Below the pieces are notes generated by a model. It was not told the DNA's origin, did no database searches, and saw only the letters and a program-made list of their open reading frames with translations. A program made the translations under genes and the position numbers. Positions 35,835 to 43,843 of a stretch of 64,000 nucleotides of DNA are shown in pieces. The first letter of the stretch is position 1; each line of letters begins with the position of its first letter. Source of the stretch: Solemya velum gill symbiont (GTDB taxonomy: Bacteria > Pseudomonadota > Gammaproteobacteria > Chromatiales > Chromatiaceae); NCBI RefSeq assembly GCF_000787395.1, contig NZ_JRAA01000001.1:186001-250000 (forward strand), given 5' to 3'.

Positions 35835-36749
35835 GTGATCGAATCATCGACTCCACACCGGAATTCTCCAGGCACATTCTGGCCGGTTGTCAACTTGCTG
35901 TTGTCGACGACCTTCTGGGGCATTCTCTGGTGGCCGCTGCGCCTGTTCGAAAGCGCTGGATTGAATGCTTTGTGGCTGACCCTGGTTTGCTATACGGCTG
36001 CCCTGCTGGTGTCACTGCCCTGGTTGCGGCAGTTGTCCAGAATCAGAACGCACTGGTTTCTCTACCTGTGCCTGGCACTTGCGGCCGGGTGGGGGAATTT
36101 AGCCTTTATCATCGCCATGCTGGAAGGCACCGTAATGCGGGTTCTGTTGCTGTTTTACATGGCGCCGGTCTGGACTTTGCTGTTTGCGCACTGGATTTTG
36201 CATGAGCATATCAGTCTGCGTATCGCTGGAGTGATGCTGCTGGCAATGTGCGGCGTATTGCTGATGCTGTGGAATCCTCAGCTAGAACAGCCCTGGCCAC
36301 AGGGAATAGCAGACTGGCTGGCGCTATCGGCCGGTATGGCATTTGCCCTCAATAACCTGATGATACGCAAACTGCGCTATGAACCGATTCTGCTCAAAAC
36401 CCAGGTCACCTGGGCTGGATGTATCCTCGTGGCTGGCTTTGCCGTCCTGATACGTACCGAGGCATTACCGCAGGTTGATGTTGAGGTTATCGGCTGGGCT
36501 ATTTTACTCGGTATATTCGGATTTGCGATGTCGAATCTGACCCCGCAGTACGGCGTCACCCACATGCGTGCCCAGAGGTCTGCTGTTATCCTGCTGTTTG
36601 AACTGGTGGTCGGTGGTGTCTCGGCGGCCTTGATTGCAGGCGAGATTTTGTCATTTCGTGAAGTGATTGGCGGAGCGATTATCGTCATTGCAGGTTACCT
36701 GGTTACCCTCTCAATGGCTGACGATGAGGAGAAAAATGAACAAACCTGA
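35835..36749 (+). CDS. EamA/DMT family transporter
   Basis: About 304 residues from a GTG at 35835, which has AAAGAGAG upstream; the open frame continues much further upstream but there overlaps dapC on the other strand. Around ten hydrophobic segments in two EamA repeats are seen (start NLLLSTTFWGILWWPLR; second repeat from WLALSAGMAFALNNL). Substrate unknown; such proteins export metabolites, amino acids or drugs. The end overlaps the next gene by 14 bases. Confidence 0.9.
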   Translation: MIESSTPHRNSPGTFWPVVNLLLSTTFWGILWWPLRLFESAGLNALWLTLVCYTAALLVSLPWLRQLSRIRTHWFLYLCLALAAGWGNLAFIIAMLEGTVMRVLLLFYMAPVWTLLFAHWILHEHISLRIAGVMLLAMCGVLLMLWNPQLEQPWPQGIADWLALSAGMAFALNNLMIRKLRYEPILLKTQVTWAGCILVAGFAVLIRTEALPQVDVEVIGWAILLGIFGFAMSNLTPQYGVTHMRAQRSAVILLFELVVGGVSAALIAGEILSFREVIGGAIIVIAGYLVTLSMADDEEKNEQT

Positions 36750-37110
36750 AATAAGTTGCATGCATCATGTCAGCCTGCTGGTTGCTGACACTGGCAAGGC
36801 GCTTGAGTTTTACTCCGATCTGCTTGGTCTGCAGGAGGCAGAACGCCCGCAGCTGTCGTTTCCCGGTGCCTGGCTGCAACTTGGTGATCAACAGATCCAC
36901 CTTCTCGAACTGGAAAACCCTGATCCTGTTGACGACCGGCCGGAGCACGGCGGGCGAGACCGTCACCTTGCGGTGACTGTGAAAGATCTCGAAGCTGTTA
37001 CTGCAGTGATGGAAGAAGCCGGAATCAACTACACACTCAGCCGCTCCGGGCGCGCGGCACTCTTCTGTCGTGATCCGGATGGCAATGCACTGGAGATGAT
37101 CGAGGCCTGA
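36736..37110 (+). CDS. VOC (glyoxalase/dioxygenase-fold) family protein
   Basis: A 124-residue single-domain protein with two beta-alpha-beta-beta-beta modules. HHVSLLVADTGKALEFYSDL and FCRDPDGNALEMIE are the typical ends, containing the His and Glu metal ligands. Reaction unknown. The ATG at 36736 has an AGGAG box and lies within the end of the transporter gene, implying coupling. Confidence 0.9.
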   Translation: MNKPEISCMHHVSLLVADTGKALEFYSDLLGLQEAERPQLSFPGAWLQLGDQQIHLLELENPDPVDDRPEHGGRDRHLAVTVKDLEAVTAVMEEAGINYTLSRSGRAALFCRDPDGNALEMIEA

Positions 37111-37147
37111 CGGCTCAATATTCGTAATCCCGGTCCACATGCATTTG

Positions 37148-37227
37148 TCGTCACACCGGGCTTGACCCGGGGTCCATCAGGAGCAGCACACGTACCCATG
37201 AATACCGGCTCAAGGCCGGTATGACGA
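37148..37227. repeat. Dispersed palindromic repeat, family A, copy 2
   Basis: An 80-base element with arms TCGTCACACCGGGCTTGACC and, inverted, ACCGGCTCAAGGCCGGTATGACGA (24 bases at the right end, given here as a position-level description of 37204-37227). The arms pair imperfectly. It occupies the gap between the VOC protein and the amidohydrolase. Confidence 0.85.
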
Positions 37228-37237
37228 AGTATCGGTT

Positions 37238-38026
37238 ATGTATACTGACGCAATGTTGCCCCAGATTTTCGATGCCCACCTGCACATCATCGATCCGCGT
37301 TTTCCACTGATCGAAAACCGCGGTTTTGTTCCCGAACCATTCAGCGTTGCTGATTACCGCCAACGTGTCAGTGACCTGCCTGTTGTTGGCGGCACCGTGG
37401 TCAGTGGTTCCTTCCAGGGCTTTGACCAGGAGTATCTTGTCGCGGCCTTGCAGGAGTTGGGTGAGGGCTTCGTCGGCGTCACCCAGTTGCCCGCATCTGT
37501 CACAGATGAGGAGATTCTGCATCTTGATGCCGCCGGTGTCAGGGGAGTACGCTTCAATCTCTTTCGCGGTGGTTCAGAACAGCTCGATCATCTTGAAAAT
37601 ATGGCCCATCGTGTGCATGAACTTGCCGGCTGGCATGTTGAGCTCTATGTCGATTCTGCCGTCCTTCCGCAGTTGAAGTCACGTTTGCTACGCTTTCCTG
37701 CCTACTCAATTGATCACCTCGGAATGAGTCTGGATGGCTTTGATACTCTGCTTGAACTCGTCGAGGCTGGCGCCATGGTGAAGGCGTGTGGCTTCGGGCG
37801 TGTTGAATTTGATATTGTTGAGGTCATGAGACAGTTGCTGGCTGTGAATCCACTTGCACTGATGTTTGCGACAGATCTGCCCTCAACAAGAGCTAAATTA
37901 CCATTTAATAACAATGATATAAAAACAATTATTGATAATATAGATGATTCCTGTCACGAGGCGATATTTCAGCTCAATGCGCAACGCTTTTACCGGCTGA
38001 AAAATCAGGCAATCACCATCGGATAG
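37238..38026 (+). CDS. Amidohydrolase family protein (PF04909 type)
   Basis: A 262-residue TIM-barrel metal-dependent hydrolase. The first-strand metal motif is FDAHLHIIDPRFP; later segments GVRGVRFNLFRG, YSIDHLGMSL and MFATDLPST carry His and Asp ligands. Members act on lactones, aromatic acids or dicarboxylates; the substrate cannot be inferred. A second ATG five codons in (37253) may be the real start, as no clear ribosome site marks the first. Confidence 0.88.
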   Translation: MYTDAMLPQIFDAHLHIIDPRFPLIENRGFVPEPFSVADYRQRVSDLPVVGGTVVSGSFQGFDQEYLVAALQELGEGFVGVTQLPASVTDEEILHLDAAGVRGVRFNLFRGGSEQLDHLENMAHRVHELAGWHVELYVDSAVLPQLKSRLLRFPAYSIDHLGMSLDGFDTLLELVEAGAMVKACGFGRVEFDIVEVMRQLLAVNPLALMFATDLPSTRAKLPFNNNDIKTIIDNIDDSCHEAIFQLNAQRFYRLKNQAITIG

Positions 38027-38054
38027 TCGTGTCACTTTCCGGTATAATCCCCCG

Positions 38055-38705
38055 ATGCCAGAACTCAATATCATTCAACAGATTTCCGCGCTTATTTTGC
38101 CGCTCATTTTCGCCGTTACCTTGCACGAGGCGGCGCATGGCTGGGTGGCCGATAAACTTGGAGACGACACCGCACGTAAGATGGGGCGTATTACCCTTAA
38201 TCCGCTGCCACATATCGACTGGATCGGCACCGTATTGCTACCAGTTGGTATGCTGTTGCTGACAGGCTTCGTCTTCGGTTATGCCAAGCCGGTACCTGTG
38301 AATGTGCTCAGGCTGGGCAATATGCGGCGCGACATGGCACTGGTTGCTCTCGCAGGACCAGGCTCAAACCTGGTGATGATGATCATGTGGGGCTTGGTGG
38401 CAAAATTTGCGACCACCACCGGCATTCCGTCTATTACCCAGGCGCTTGTCTACATGGCATTTTACGGAGTCTTGATTAATGCCGTATTGGCGCTCCTCAA
38501 CCTGTTGCCGATTCTGCCGCTCGACGGAGGTCGTGTGCTAGCGTCAATATTACCGCCAAACCTGGCAGAGCCATTTTCCCGGCTTGAGCCATTCGGTATG
38601 ATTATCCTCATTGTTCTGCTTGTTAGCGGATTCCTTGGCCATTTCTTGTGGCCGGCGATCGGTACACTGCAAAACCTGACATTTTCACTTTACGGAATTA
38701 ACTAA
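38055..38705 (+). CDS. Site-2 protease (M50) family membrane protein
   Basis: A 216-residue membrane metalloprotease of the compact M50 group. The zinc motif HEAAH sits in the first membrane region (about 20-35) and the third ligand in LLPILPLDGGRVL. There is no PDZ domain, unlike RseP. It cleaves substrates within the membrane; targets are unknown. It stands just ahead of trpS, a neighbour order common in proteobacteria. Confidence 0.93.
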   Translation: MPELNIIQQISALILPLIFAVTLHEAAHGWVADKLGDDTARKMGRITLNPLPHIDWIGTVLLPVGMLLLTGFVFGYAKPVPVNVLRLGNMRRDMALVALAGPGSNLVMMIMWGLVAKFATTTGIPSITQALVYMAFYGVLINAVLALLNLLPILPLDGGRVLASILPPNLAEPFSRLEPFGMIILIVLLVSGFLGHFLWPAIGTLQNLTFSLYGIN

Positions 38706-38711
38706 AACCTG

Positions 38712-39953
38712 ATGGATTCAAACGAACTCTCTCTCAGCAAGGTCGCCAACCAGCATGCCCGCGTCCTTTCCGGCATGCGTCCCACCGGCCGCCTGCATCT
38801 TGGCCATTACCACGGTGTTCTCAAAAACTGGGTTGAACTCCAGCACGAGTACCCCTGTTTCTTTTTCATTGCCGACTGGCATGCCCTGACAACACACTAT
38901 GATGATCCAAGCATTATTCCCGGGTCTGTCTGGGATATGGTCATCGACTGGCTTGCAGCCGGTGTTAATCCTAACGAGGCGACACTTTTTGTTCAGTCGC
39001 GCGTGCCCGAGCATGCAGAACTGCACCTGTTGCTATCGATGATTACTCCGCTTGGCTGGCTGGAACGCGTGCCGAGCTATAAGGATCAGCAGGAGAAGCT
39101 GAAAGAGAAAGATCTCGCAACCTACGGCTTTCTCGGCTATCCGCTGCTGCAGAGTGCCGACATCATGCTTTACAAGGCCGGTCTTGTACCTGTTGGTGAG
39201 GACCAGGTTGCACACGTTGAGCTGACGCGTGAAGTGGCGCGTCGTTTCAATCATATCTATGGCAAGGAAGCAGACTTCGGCGACAAGGCAGAAACAGCAG
39301 CGAAGAAGATGGGCAAGAAGAACGCCAGACTCTATGCACGCTACCGCAAGGAGTGGCAGGAGCGTGGTGACGAGGAAGCGCTGGCAGCAGCACGAGCGCT
39401 GCTTGAGGGACAGCAGAACATTACCGTTTCCGATCGTGATCGCCTGTTTGGTTATCTTGAAGGCAGCGGCAAGGTGATCCTGCCTGAGCCACAGCCATTG
39501 CTGACCCGGGCTTCGAAAATGCCCGGGCTTGACGGACAGAAAATGTCCAAGTCGTATGGCAATACGATTTCACTGCGTGCCGACCCGGACGAGGTGTCGC
39601 AGCAGATGCGTACCATGCCGACTGATCCGGCACGTGTACGCCGTAATGATCCGGGTGATCCATCAAAATGTCCGGTATGGCAGTTCCACGAGGTTTATTC
39701 CGACAAGCAGGTGTGTGACTGGGTACAAGAGGGGTGTCGCTCTGCTTCCATCGGTTGTGTCGACTGCAAGCAGCCTGTTATCGATGCTGTTGTCAACGAG
39801 CTTCAGCCGATGCGTGAACGCGCTGCCGAGTTTGAATCGGATCCTGACGTCGTGCGTACTATCATCAATGAGGGTTGTGAAGCAGCACGTGAAGTTGCCT
39901 ATGACACCATGACGGAAGTTCGCGAAGTGATGTCACTGGAAGCGATTCGCTAA
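38712..39953 (+). CDS. trpS: Tryptophanyl-tRNA synthetase
   Basis: A 413-residue class I synthetase with HIGH-type motif TGRLHLGHYHG (about 25-35) and KMSKSYGN. It carries extra internal sequence compared with the 334-residue E. coli enzyme, mainly a charged insert near residues 170-245, as in the longer TrpS form of some gammaproteobacteria. The stop overlaps the scpA start by one base. Confidence 0.97.
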   Translation: MDSNELSLSKVANQHARVLSGMRPTGRLHLGHYHGVLKNWVELQHEYPCFFFIADWHALTTHYDDPSIIPGSVWDMVIDWLAAGVNPNEATLFVQSRVPEHAELHLLLSMITPLGWLERVPSYKDQQEKLKEKDLATYGFLGYPLLQSADIMLYKAGLVPVGEDQVAHVELTREVARRFNHIYGKEADFGDKAETAAKKMGKKNARLYARYRKEWQERGDEEALAAARALLEGQQNITVSDRDRLFGYLEGSGKVILPEPQPLLTRASKMPGLDGQKMSKSYGNTISLRADPDEVSQQMRTMPTDPARVRRNDPGDPSKCPVWQFHEVYSDKQVCDWVQEGCRSASIGCVDCKQPVIDAVVNELQPMRERAAEFESDPDVVRTIINEGCEAAREVAYDTMTEVREVMSLEAIR

Positions 39954-40780
39954 TGGAACAGGAAGAGTTGCAGGTCACAACACAGCCTCAGCAGCAGGAG
40001 ATGCCTTTCGCAGTCGTGCAGGGCGAACCCATGCTGGAGTTGCCGGGTGACCTCTATATTCCACCGGACGCACTCGAGGTGATTCTCGAGGCTTTTGAAG
40101 GTCCGCTGGATTTGCTGCTTTACCTGATCAAGCGCCAGAACCTCGATATTCTCAATATACCGATTGCAGATATCACCGCGCAGTACATTAATTACATCGC
40201 CATGATGCAGACTCTTCGCCTGGAGCTGGCCGCAGAGTACCTGGTGATGGCTGCGATGCTGGCCGAAATCAAGTCGCGCATGTTACTGCCGCGAGTTAAC
40301 GTCGAAGATGACAGCGAGGATGATCCTCGTGCCGAGTTGATTCGTCGTCTGCAGGAGTATGAACGTTTCAAGCAGGCCGCGGAGGATATCGAAGAGCTGC
40401 CACGCATGGGGCGTGATCACTACCAGACAGAAGTTGCGGATCCCTACAAGCATATTGAGCGTCCGTTGCCTGATGTTGATCTGAAAGAAGTTCTGGTCGC
40501 TTTTTACGATGTATTGCGACGCGCTGACATGTTTACCAGTCACCAGATTGAAAAAGAGACTCTCTCGATGCGTGAGCGCATGTCAATCGTTCTGGAAAAG
40601 GCTCGCGCAGACCAATTTACCTCCTTCAGCGAATTTTTCGATATTTCCGAAGGGCGTATGGGCGTGGTGGTCACCTTTATGGCCATCCTCGAATTAATCA
40701 AAGAGCAGTTGCTGGAACTGGTGCAGTCCGACAACTATGCACCAATCCATGTTAAGGCACGTAGTAGTCATGTCGAATAA
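39953..40780 (+). CDS. scpA: Segregation and condensation protein A
   Basis: A 275-residue kleisin that bridges the SMC ATPase heads. It shows FEGPLDLLLYLIKRQNLDIL at the N-terminal binding region and a C-terminal winged-helix part (VVTFMAILELIKEQLL). It begins with an extra Gln-rich stretch of about 40 residues. It partners ScpB, encoded next with 11 bases of overlap, in chromosome organisation. Confidence 0.95.
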   Translation: MEQEELQVTTQPQQQEMPFAVVQGEPMLELPGDLYIPPDALEVILEAFEGPLDLLLYLIKRQNLDILNIPIADITAQYINYIAMMQTLRLELAAEYLVMAAMLAEIKSRMLLPRVNVEDDSEDDPRAELIRRLQEYERFKQAAEDIEELPRMGRDHYQTEVADPYKHIERPLPDVDLKEVLVAFYDVLRRADMFTSHQIEKETLSMRERMSIVLEKARADQFTSFSEFFDISEGRMGVVVTFMAILELIKEQLLELVQSDNYAPIHVKARSSHVE

Positions 40781-41885
40781 CAACGAAACAAATTCAGAAG
40801 AGATTCACACCGAGGACGAGGCTCCCGAAATTACGGATGAGCAAGTCAATGATGCAACTCCATTACCATCAGTCGAGGAGAGCGATGCAGTGGAATCTGA
40901 TGATGAGTCGGATACTCCCGCCGAAAGCGATCTGAAAAACACTGTTGAGGCTGCACTGCTGGCAGCAGGCAAACCACTTAGCCTGGACGTACTTCTGTCG
41001 CTGTTTCTCGATGAACAGCAGCCGGACCGTAATGAGTTGCGCGATGTGCTCGAACAGCTGCAGCAGGATTTTGAAGGTCGCGGAATCGAGATTGTCGAAG
41101 TTGCCAGTGGCTGGCGAATCCAGGTACGCAAGCAGTACTCGACACGGATTTCGCGCCTGTGGGAAGAGAAACCCGGGCGTTACTCGCGTGCCATGCTCGA
41201 GACACTGGCACTGATTGCTTACCGTCAACCAATTACACGTGGCGAGATCGAAGAGATTCGTGGTGTTGCTGTCAGTACAAATATCGTCAAGACCATGTTG
41301 GAGCGCGACTGGGTTCAGGTTGTTGGTCAGCGTGATGTGCCGGGGCGTCCGTCACTCTATGCGACAACTCGTGAATTTCTCGACTATTTCGGTCTCAAGA
41401 GTCTTGCAGACTTGCCGACGCTGTCCGAGATCAAGGACCTCGACGAGCTCAATCGCAAGCTCAATTTGCCTGAACCTGATGAAGACATTGAGAAGGCTGA
41501 CGCGGCGAATGAGGCTGTTCTCAACATGGATCCTGATGGGCATGCCGAGGTTGACGAAGAGGCTGAATCAGGTTCGGGTGATGATTCCGATCTCTCTAAT
41601 ACCGAAGCTGAAACCGCAGACCGGATAAGCAATCCTGATGAGATAGAGAGCGACAACGAACCAGACTCAAATGATGAATCCGATCGCGAGGCTCCTACAT
41701 TTGATGTCGTCGCCGAAGCTGAAACAGAAGATGGGATGAACGATCCTGATGAAATAGAGAGCGATAGCGATTTAGAGTCAGATGACGAATCCGATCGCCA
41801 CGGTGACGGGCCTCCTACAACCGATCTTTCCGCCGAAGCTGAACCAGAGAGTGAAACAGACGAAACCAATGTCAAAACCGACTGA
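40770..41885 (+). CDS. scpB: Segregation and condensation protein B with long acidic tails
   Basis: About 371 residues from the ATG at 40770; ScpB is usually 180-250. The core of two winged-helix domains (LKNTVEAALLAAGKPLSLD to YFGLKSLADLP) is complete and is preceded by about 50 acidic residues. The C-terminal 130 residues are Asp/Glu/Ser-rich and contain an imperfect repeat of about 37-40 residues (DPDEIESD...DESDR) encoded by 111- and 120-base units at 41602-41850. The stop lies inside the rluB start region. ScpB dimerises and binds ScpA. Confidence 0.94.
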   Translation: MSNNNETNSEEIHTEDEAPEITDEQVNDATPLPSVEESDAVESDDESDTPAESDLKNTVEAALLAAGKPLSLDVLLSLFLDEQQPDRNELRDVLEQLQQDFEGRGIEIVEVASGWRIQVRKQYSTRISRLWEEKPGRYSRAMLETLALIAYRQPITRGEIEEIRGVAVSTNIVKTMLERDWVQVVGQRDVPGRPSLYATTREFLDYFGLKSLADLPTLSEIKDLDELNRKLNLPEPDEDIEKADAANEAVLNMDPDGHAEVDEEAESGSGDDSDLSNTEAETADRISNPDEIESDNEPDSNDESDREAPTFDVVAEAETEDGMNDPDEIESDSDLESDDESDRHGDGPPTTDLSAEAEPESETDETNVKTD

Positions 41886-42741
41886 TAAAGAAGCAGGCAA
41901 AGAGCGCGTACAGAAAGTCCTGGCAAATGCCGGGCTTGGCTCACGCCGCGAAATCGAGCAGTGGATTCGTGAAGGCCGCATTCGTATCAACGGACGCCTT
42001 GCCCAGCTCGGTGACCGGGTGAGTATGGATGATCAGCTCAAGCTTGATGGCAAGACGATACACTCTGACAAGATTGCAAAGGCTGCGAAGAACCATCACA
42101 TCATTATTTACAACAAGCCAGAGGGTGAAATCGTTTCACGCGATGATCCTGATGGCCGCAAGACTGTCTTCAAGAGACTGCCGAAACTTCATCACGGACG
42201 CTGGATTTCGGTTGGCAGGCTCGATATCAACAGTAGTGGGCTGCTGATTTTCACTACACATGGCGAACTGGCCAACCGCCTGATGCATCCATCGACTGAA
42301 ATCGAGCGTGAATACGCAGTGCGTGTGTTGGGCGAAGTTGATGATGAGATGCTTGAGCAACTTGTTAACGGTGTTGAGCTTGAAGACGGTTTCGCACGCT
42401 TCGAGGAGATTGTTGATTCCGGGGGAGAAGGGCGCAACCACTGGTTTCATGTCGTGATCATGGAAGGTCGCAAGCGCGAGGTACGTCGCCTGTGGGAAGC
42501 TGTTGGCTGCCGGGTGAACCGTCTCAAGCGTGTACGTTTCGGTCCGATAATTCTCGACAGCAGCGTCAAGGTCGGGCAGTGGCGTGAGCTGGACAAGAAT
42601 GAGCGTCGCTCCTTGCTGGATATGGCTGAACTGCCGGATAAGGACTTCAATCTGCTACCTAAGTATCATCCGTCGAGAAAAAAGGCTGATGAAGCTGGTA
42701 CTCCTAAAAGGCGCAAGCCAAAGAGTGTTTGGCGGCGTTAG
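41869..42741 (+). CDS. rluB: 23S rRNA pseudouridine synthase B
   Basis: A 290-residue RsuA-family pseudouridine synthase. The S4 RNA-binding domain (RVQKVLANAGLGSRREIEQW, about 12-60) is followed by the catalytic domain with the Asp in GRLDINSSGLLI. It modifies U2605 of 23S rRNA in E. coli. ATG at 41869 is chosen by homology and overlaps scpB by 17 bases; the longer frame runs into the scpB tail. The C terminus is basic. Confidence 0.95.
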   Translation: MSKPTDKEAGKERVQKVLANAGLGSRREIEQWIREGRIRINGRLAQLGDRVSMDDQLKLDGKTIHSDKIAKAAKNHHIIIYNKPEGEIVSRDDPDGRKTVFKRLPKLHHGRWISVGRLDINSSGLLIFTTHGELANRLMHPSTEIEREYAVRVLGEVDDEMLEQLVNGVELEDGFARFEEIVDSGGEGRNHWFHVVIMEGRKREVRRLWEAVGCRVNRLKRVRFGPIILDSSVKVGQWRELDKNERRSLLDMAELPDKDFNLLPKYHPSRKKADEAGTPKRRKPKSVWRR

Positions 42742-42760
42742 AAACAGGCACGGGAAATCT

Positions 42761-42789
42761 TTGTCTATACATCAATGTGATGTTATAAG
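42761..42789 (+). promoter_or_regulatory. Candidate sigma70 promoter of the gsp operon
   Basis: TTGTCT (42761-42766), 17 bases, then TATAAG (42784-42789), about 75-100 bases before gspC in the AT-rich gap after rluB. No operator was recognised. Confidence 0.4.
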
Positions 42790-42836
42790 TTATGATTATT
42801 ATTAACTAATTGTTATGATTTCCCAGGTAGGATAAT

Positions 42837-42878
42837 ATGAAATTCGCATTGAAGTACAAGGAATGGATTTGTCTATAG
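42837..42878 (+). CDS. Possible 13-codon leader peptide overlapping the gspC start
   Basis: ATG at 42837 has a well-placed GGTAGGA box and encodes MKFALKYKEWICL, ending in TAG at 42876-42878. It overlaps the gspC start in another frame. It may couple or regulate gspC translation, or it may be chance. Confidence 0.3.
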   Translation: MKFALKYKEWICL

Positions 42879-43807
42879 CACAGGATGTGTTTTCAAGATT
42901 GAAACAACACAATAGTAACTGGTGGATTGGCACCGGTCTGCCTGTTGTGTTGGTACTACTGTTGCTGATTGCGATTGCCTCTCAGCTGGCATCTCTCTCA
43001 TGGTTACTGCTTGATTCCACGCCCGTGGCCACTACGCCAGTGACTCAAGCTGGTGTTGCCCGTCAAAACACTGCTCAAACCACTGTTAACTGGAAAGCCC
43101 TCAAGCTGTTCGGAAACGAGAGCGCCACCGTTACGAAAAAACCTGTCAAAAAGGCTCCCCGCGTCACAAACCAGCAAGATTCACAGATTCTGAAAAGGCT
43201 CAACGTCAAACTGGTCGGTGTTGTTGCATCTTCTGATGCGGAAAACTCCTGGATCGCAGTCAGTGACGGCGGCAGTGTTGATATCTATAACACCGGTGAT
43301 GAAATCAAGGATGGAGTTATTATCGACGAGATACGTGCCAAAGAGGTGACGCTACGACGTGGCGATGTCACCGAGGTCATCACGCTGTCAGAGGGAGATG
43401 CGAGTAGTGCACGTTCAAGAATACCGCAATCGCGCAATACCGCGAGGGTGAGACCGCCTGCAGGCACTTACCGTGTTACCAATGAAAATGCGAAAAAACG
43501 CATCGATGGATACCTGCAGGCACTGAAAACTGATCCGTTGTCGCTATTTGGCAAGGTGCGTACAATCGCTGTAATGCGTAACAACAAAGTGTATGGACAG
43601 CGATTGCGTCCGGGCAGTGACCGCACACTGTTGAAGGATGTCGGCTTGCGTTCCGGAGACATTCTGCTCAGTATCAATGGTATCAATGTAAATGAGGCCG
43701 CTAATGCCGGTAGCCTTATCGAAAGCATGGCTGCAACAACGGATAGTTTGCAGCTGAAAATAGAGCGGGGCGGAAAGGTGCGTGATATGCGCATTGAGCT
43801 TCGTTAA
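42863..43807 (+). CDS. gspC: Type II secretion inner-membrane protein GspC
   Basis: A 314-residue protein with one membrane segment (about 25-50), the periplasmic homology region (LKLVGVVAS-like LNVKLVGVVASSD, about 110-180) that contacts the secretin, and a C-terminal PDZ-like domain (YGQRLRPGSDRTLLKDVGLR onward). It links the inner-membrane platform to GspD. The ATG has AAGGA directly against it; a TTG two codons later has the better spacing and may be used. Confidence 0.92.
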   Translation: MDLSIAQDVFSRLKQHNSNWWIGTGLPVVLVLLLLIAIASQLASLSWLLLDSTPVATTPVTQAGVARQNTAQTTVNWKALKLFGNESATVTKKPVKKAPRVTNQQDSQILKRLNVKLVGVVASSDAENSWIAVSDGGSVDIYNTGDEIKDGVIIDEIRAKEVTLRRGDVTEVITLSEGDASSARSRIPQSRNTARVRPPAGTYRVTNENAKKRIDGYLQALKTDPLSLFGKVRTIAVMRNNKVYGQRLRPGSDRTLLKDVGLRSGDILLSINGINVNEAANAGSLIESMAATTDSLQLKIERGGKVRDMRIELR

Positions 43808-43843
43808 ATGATTTGTAACGACTTAACCACGAGAAATAGAAAC

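Noticed and set aside
41384-41944. Ser-rich 186-residue open frame antisense to scpB and rluB
   Set aside because: It is the reverse of the acidic ScpB tail, whose GAT/GAA/TCC codons read as serines on the other strand.
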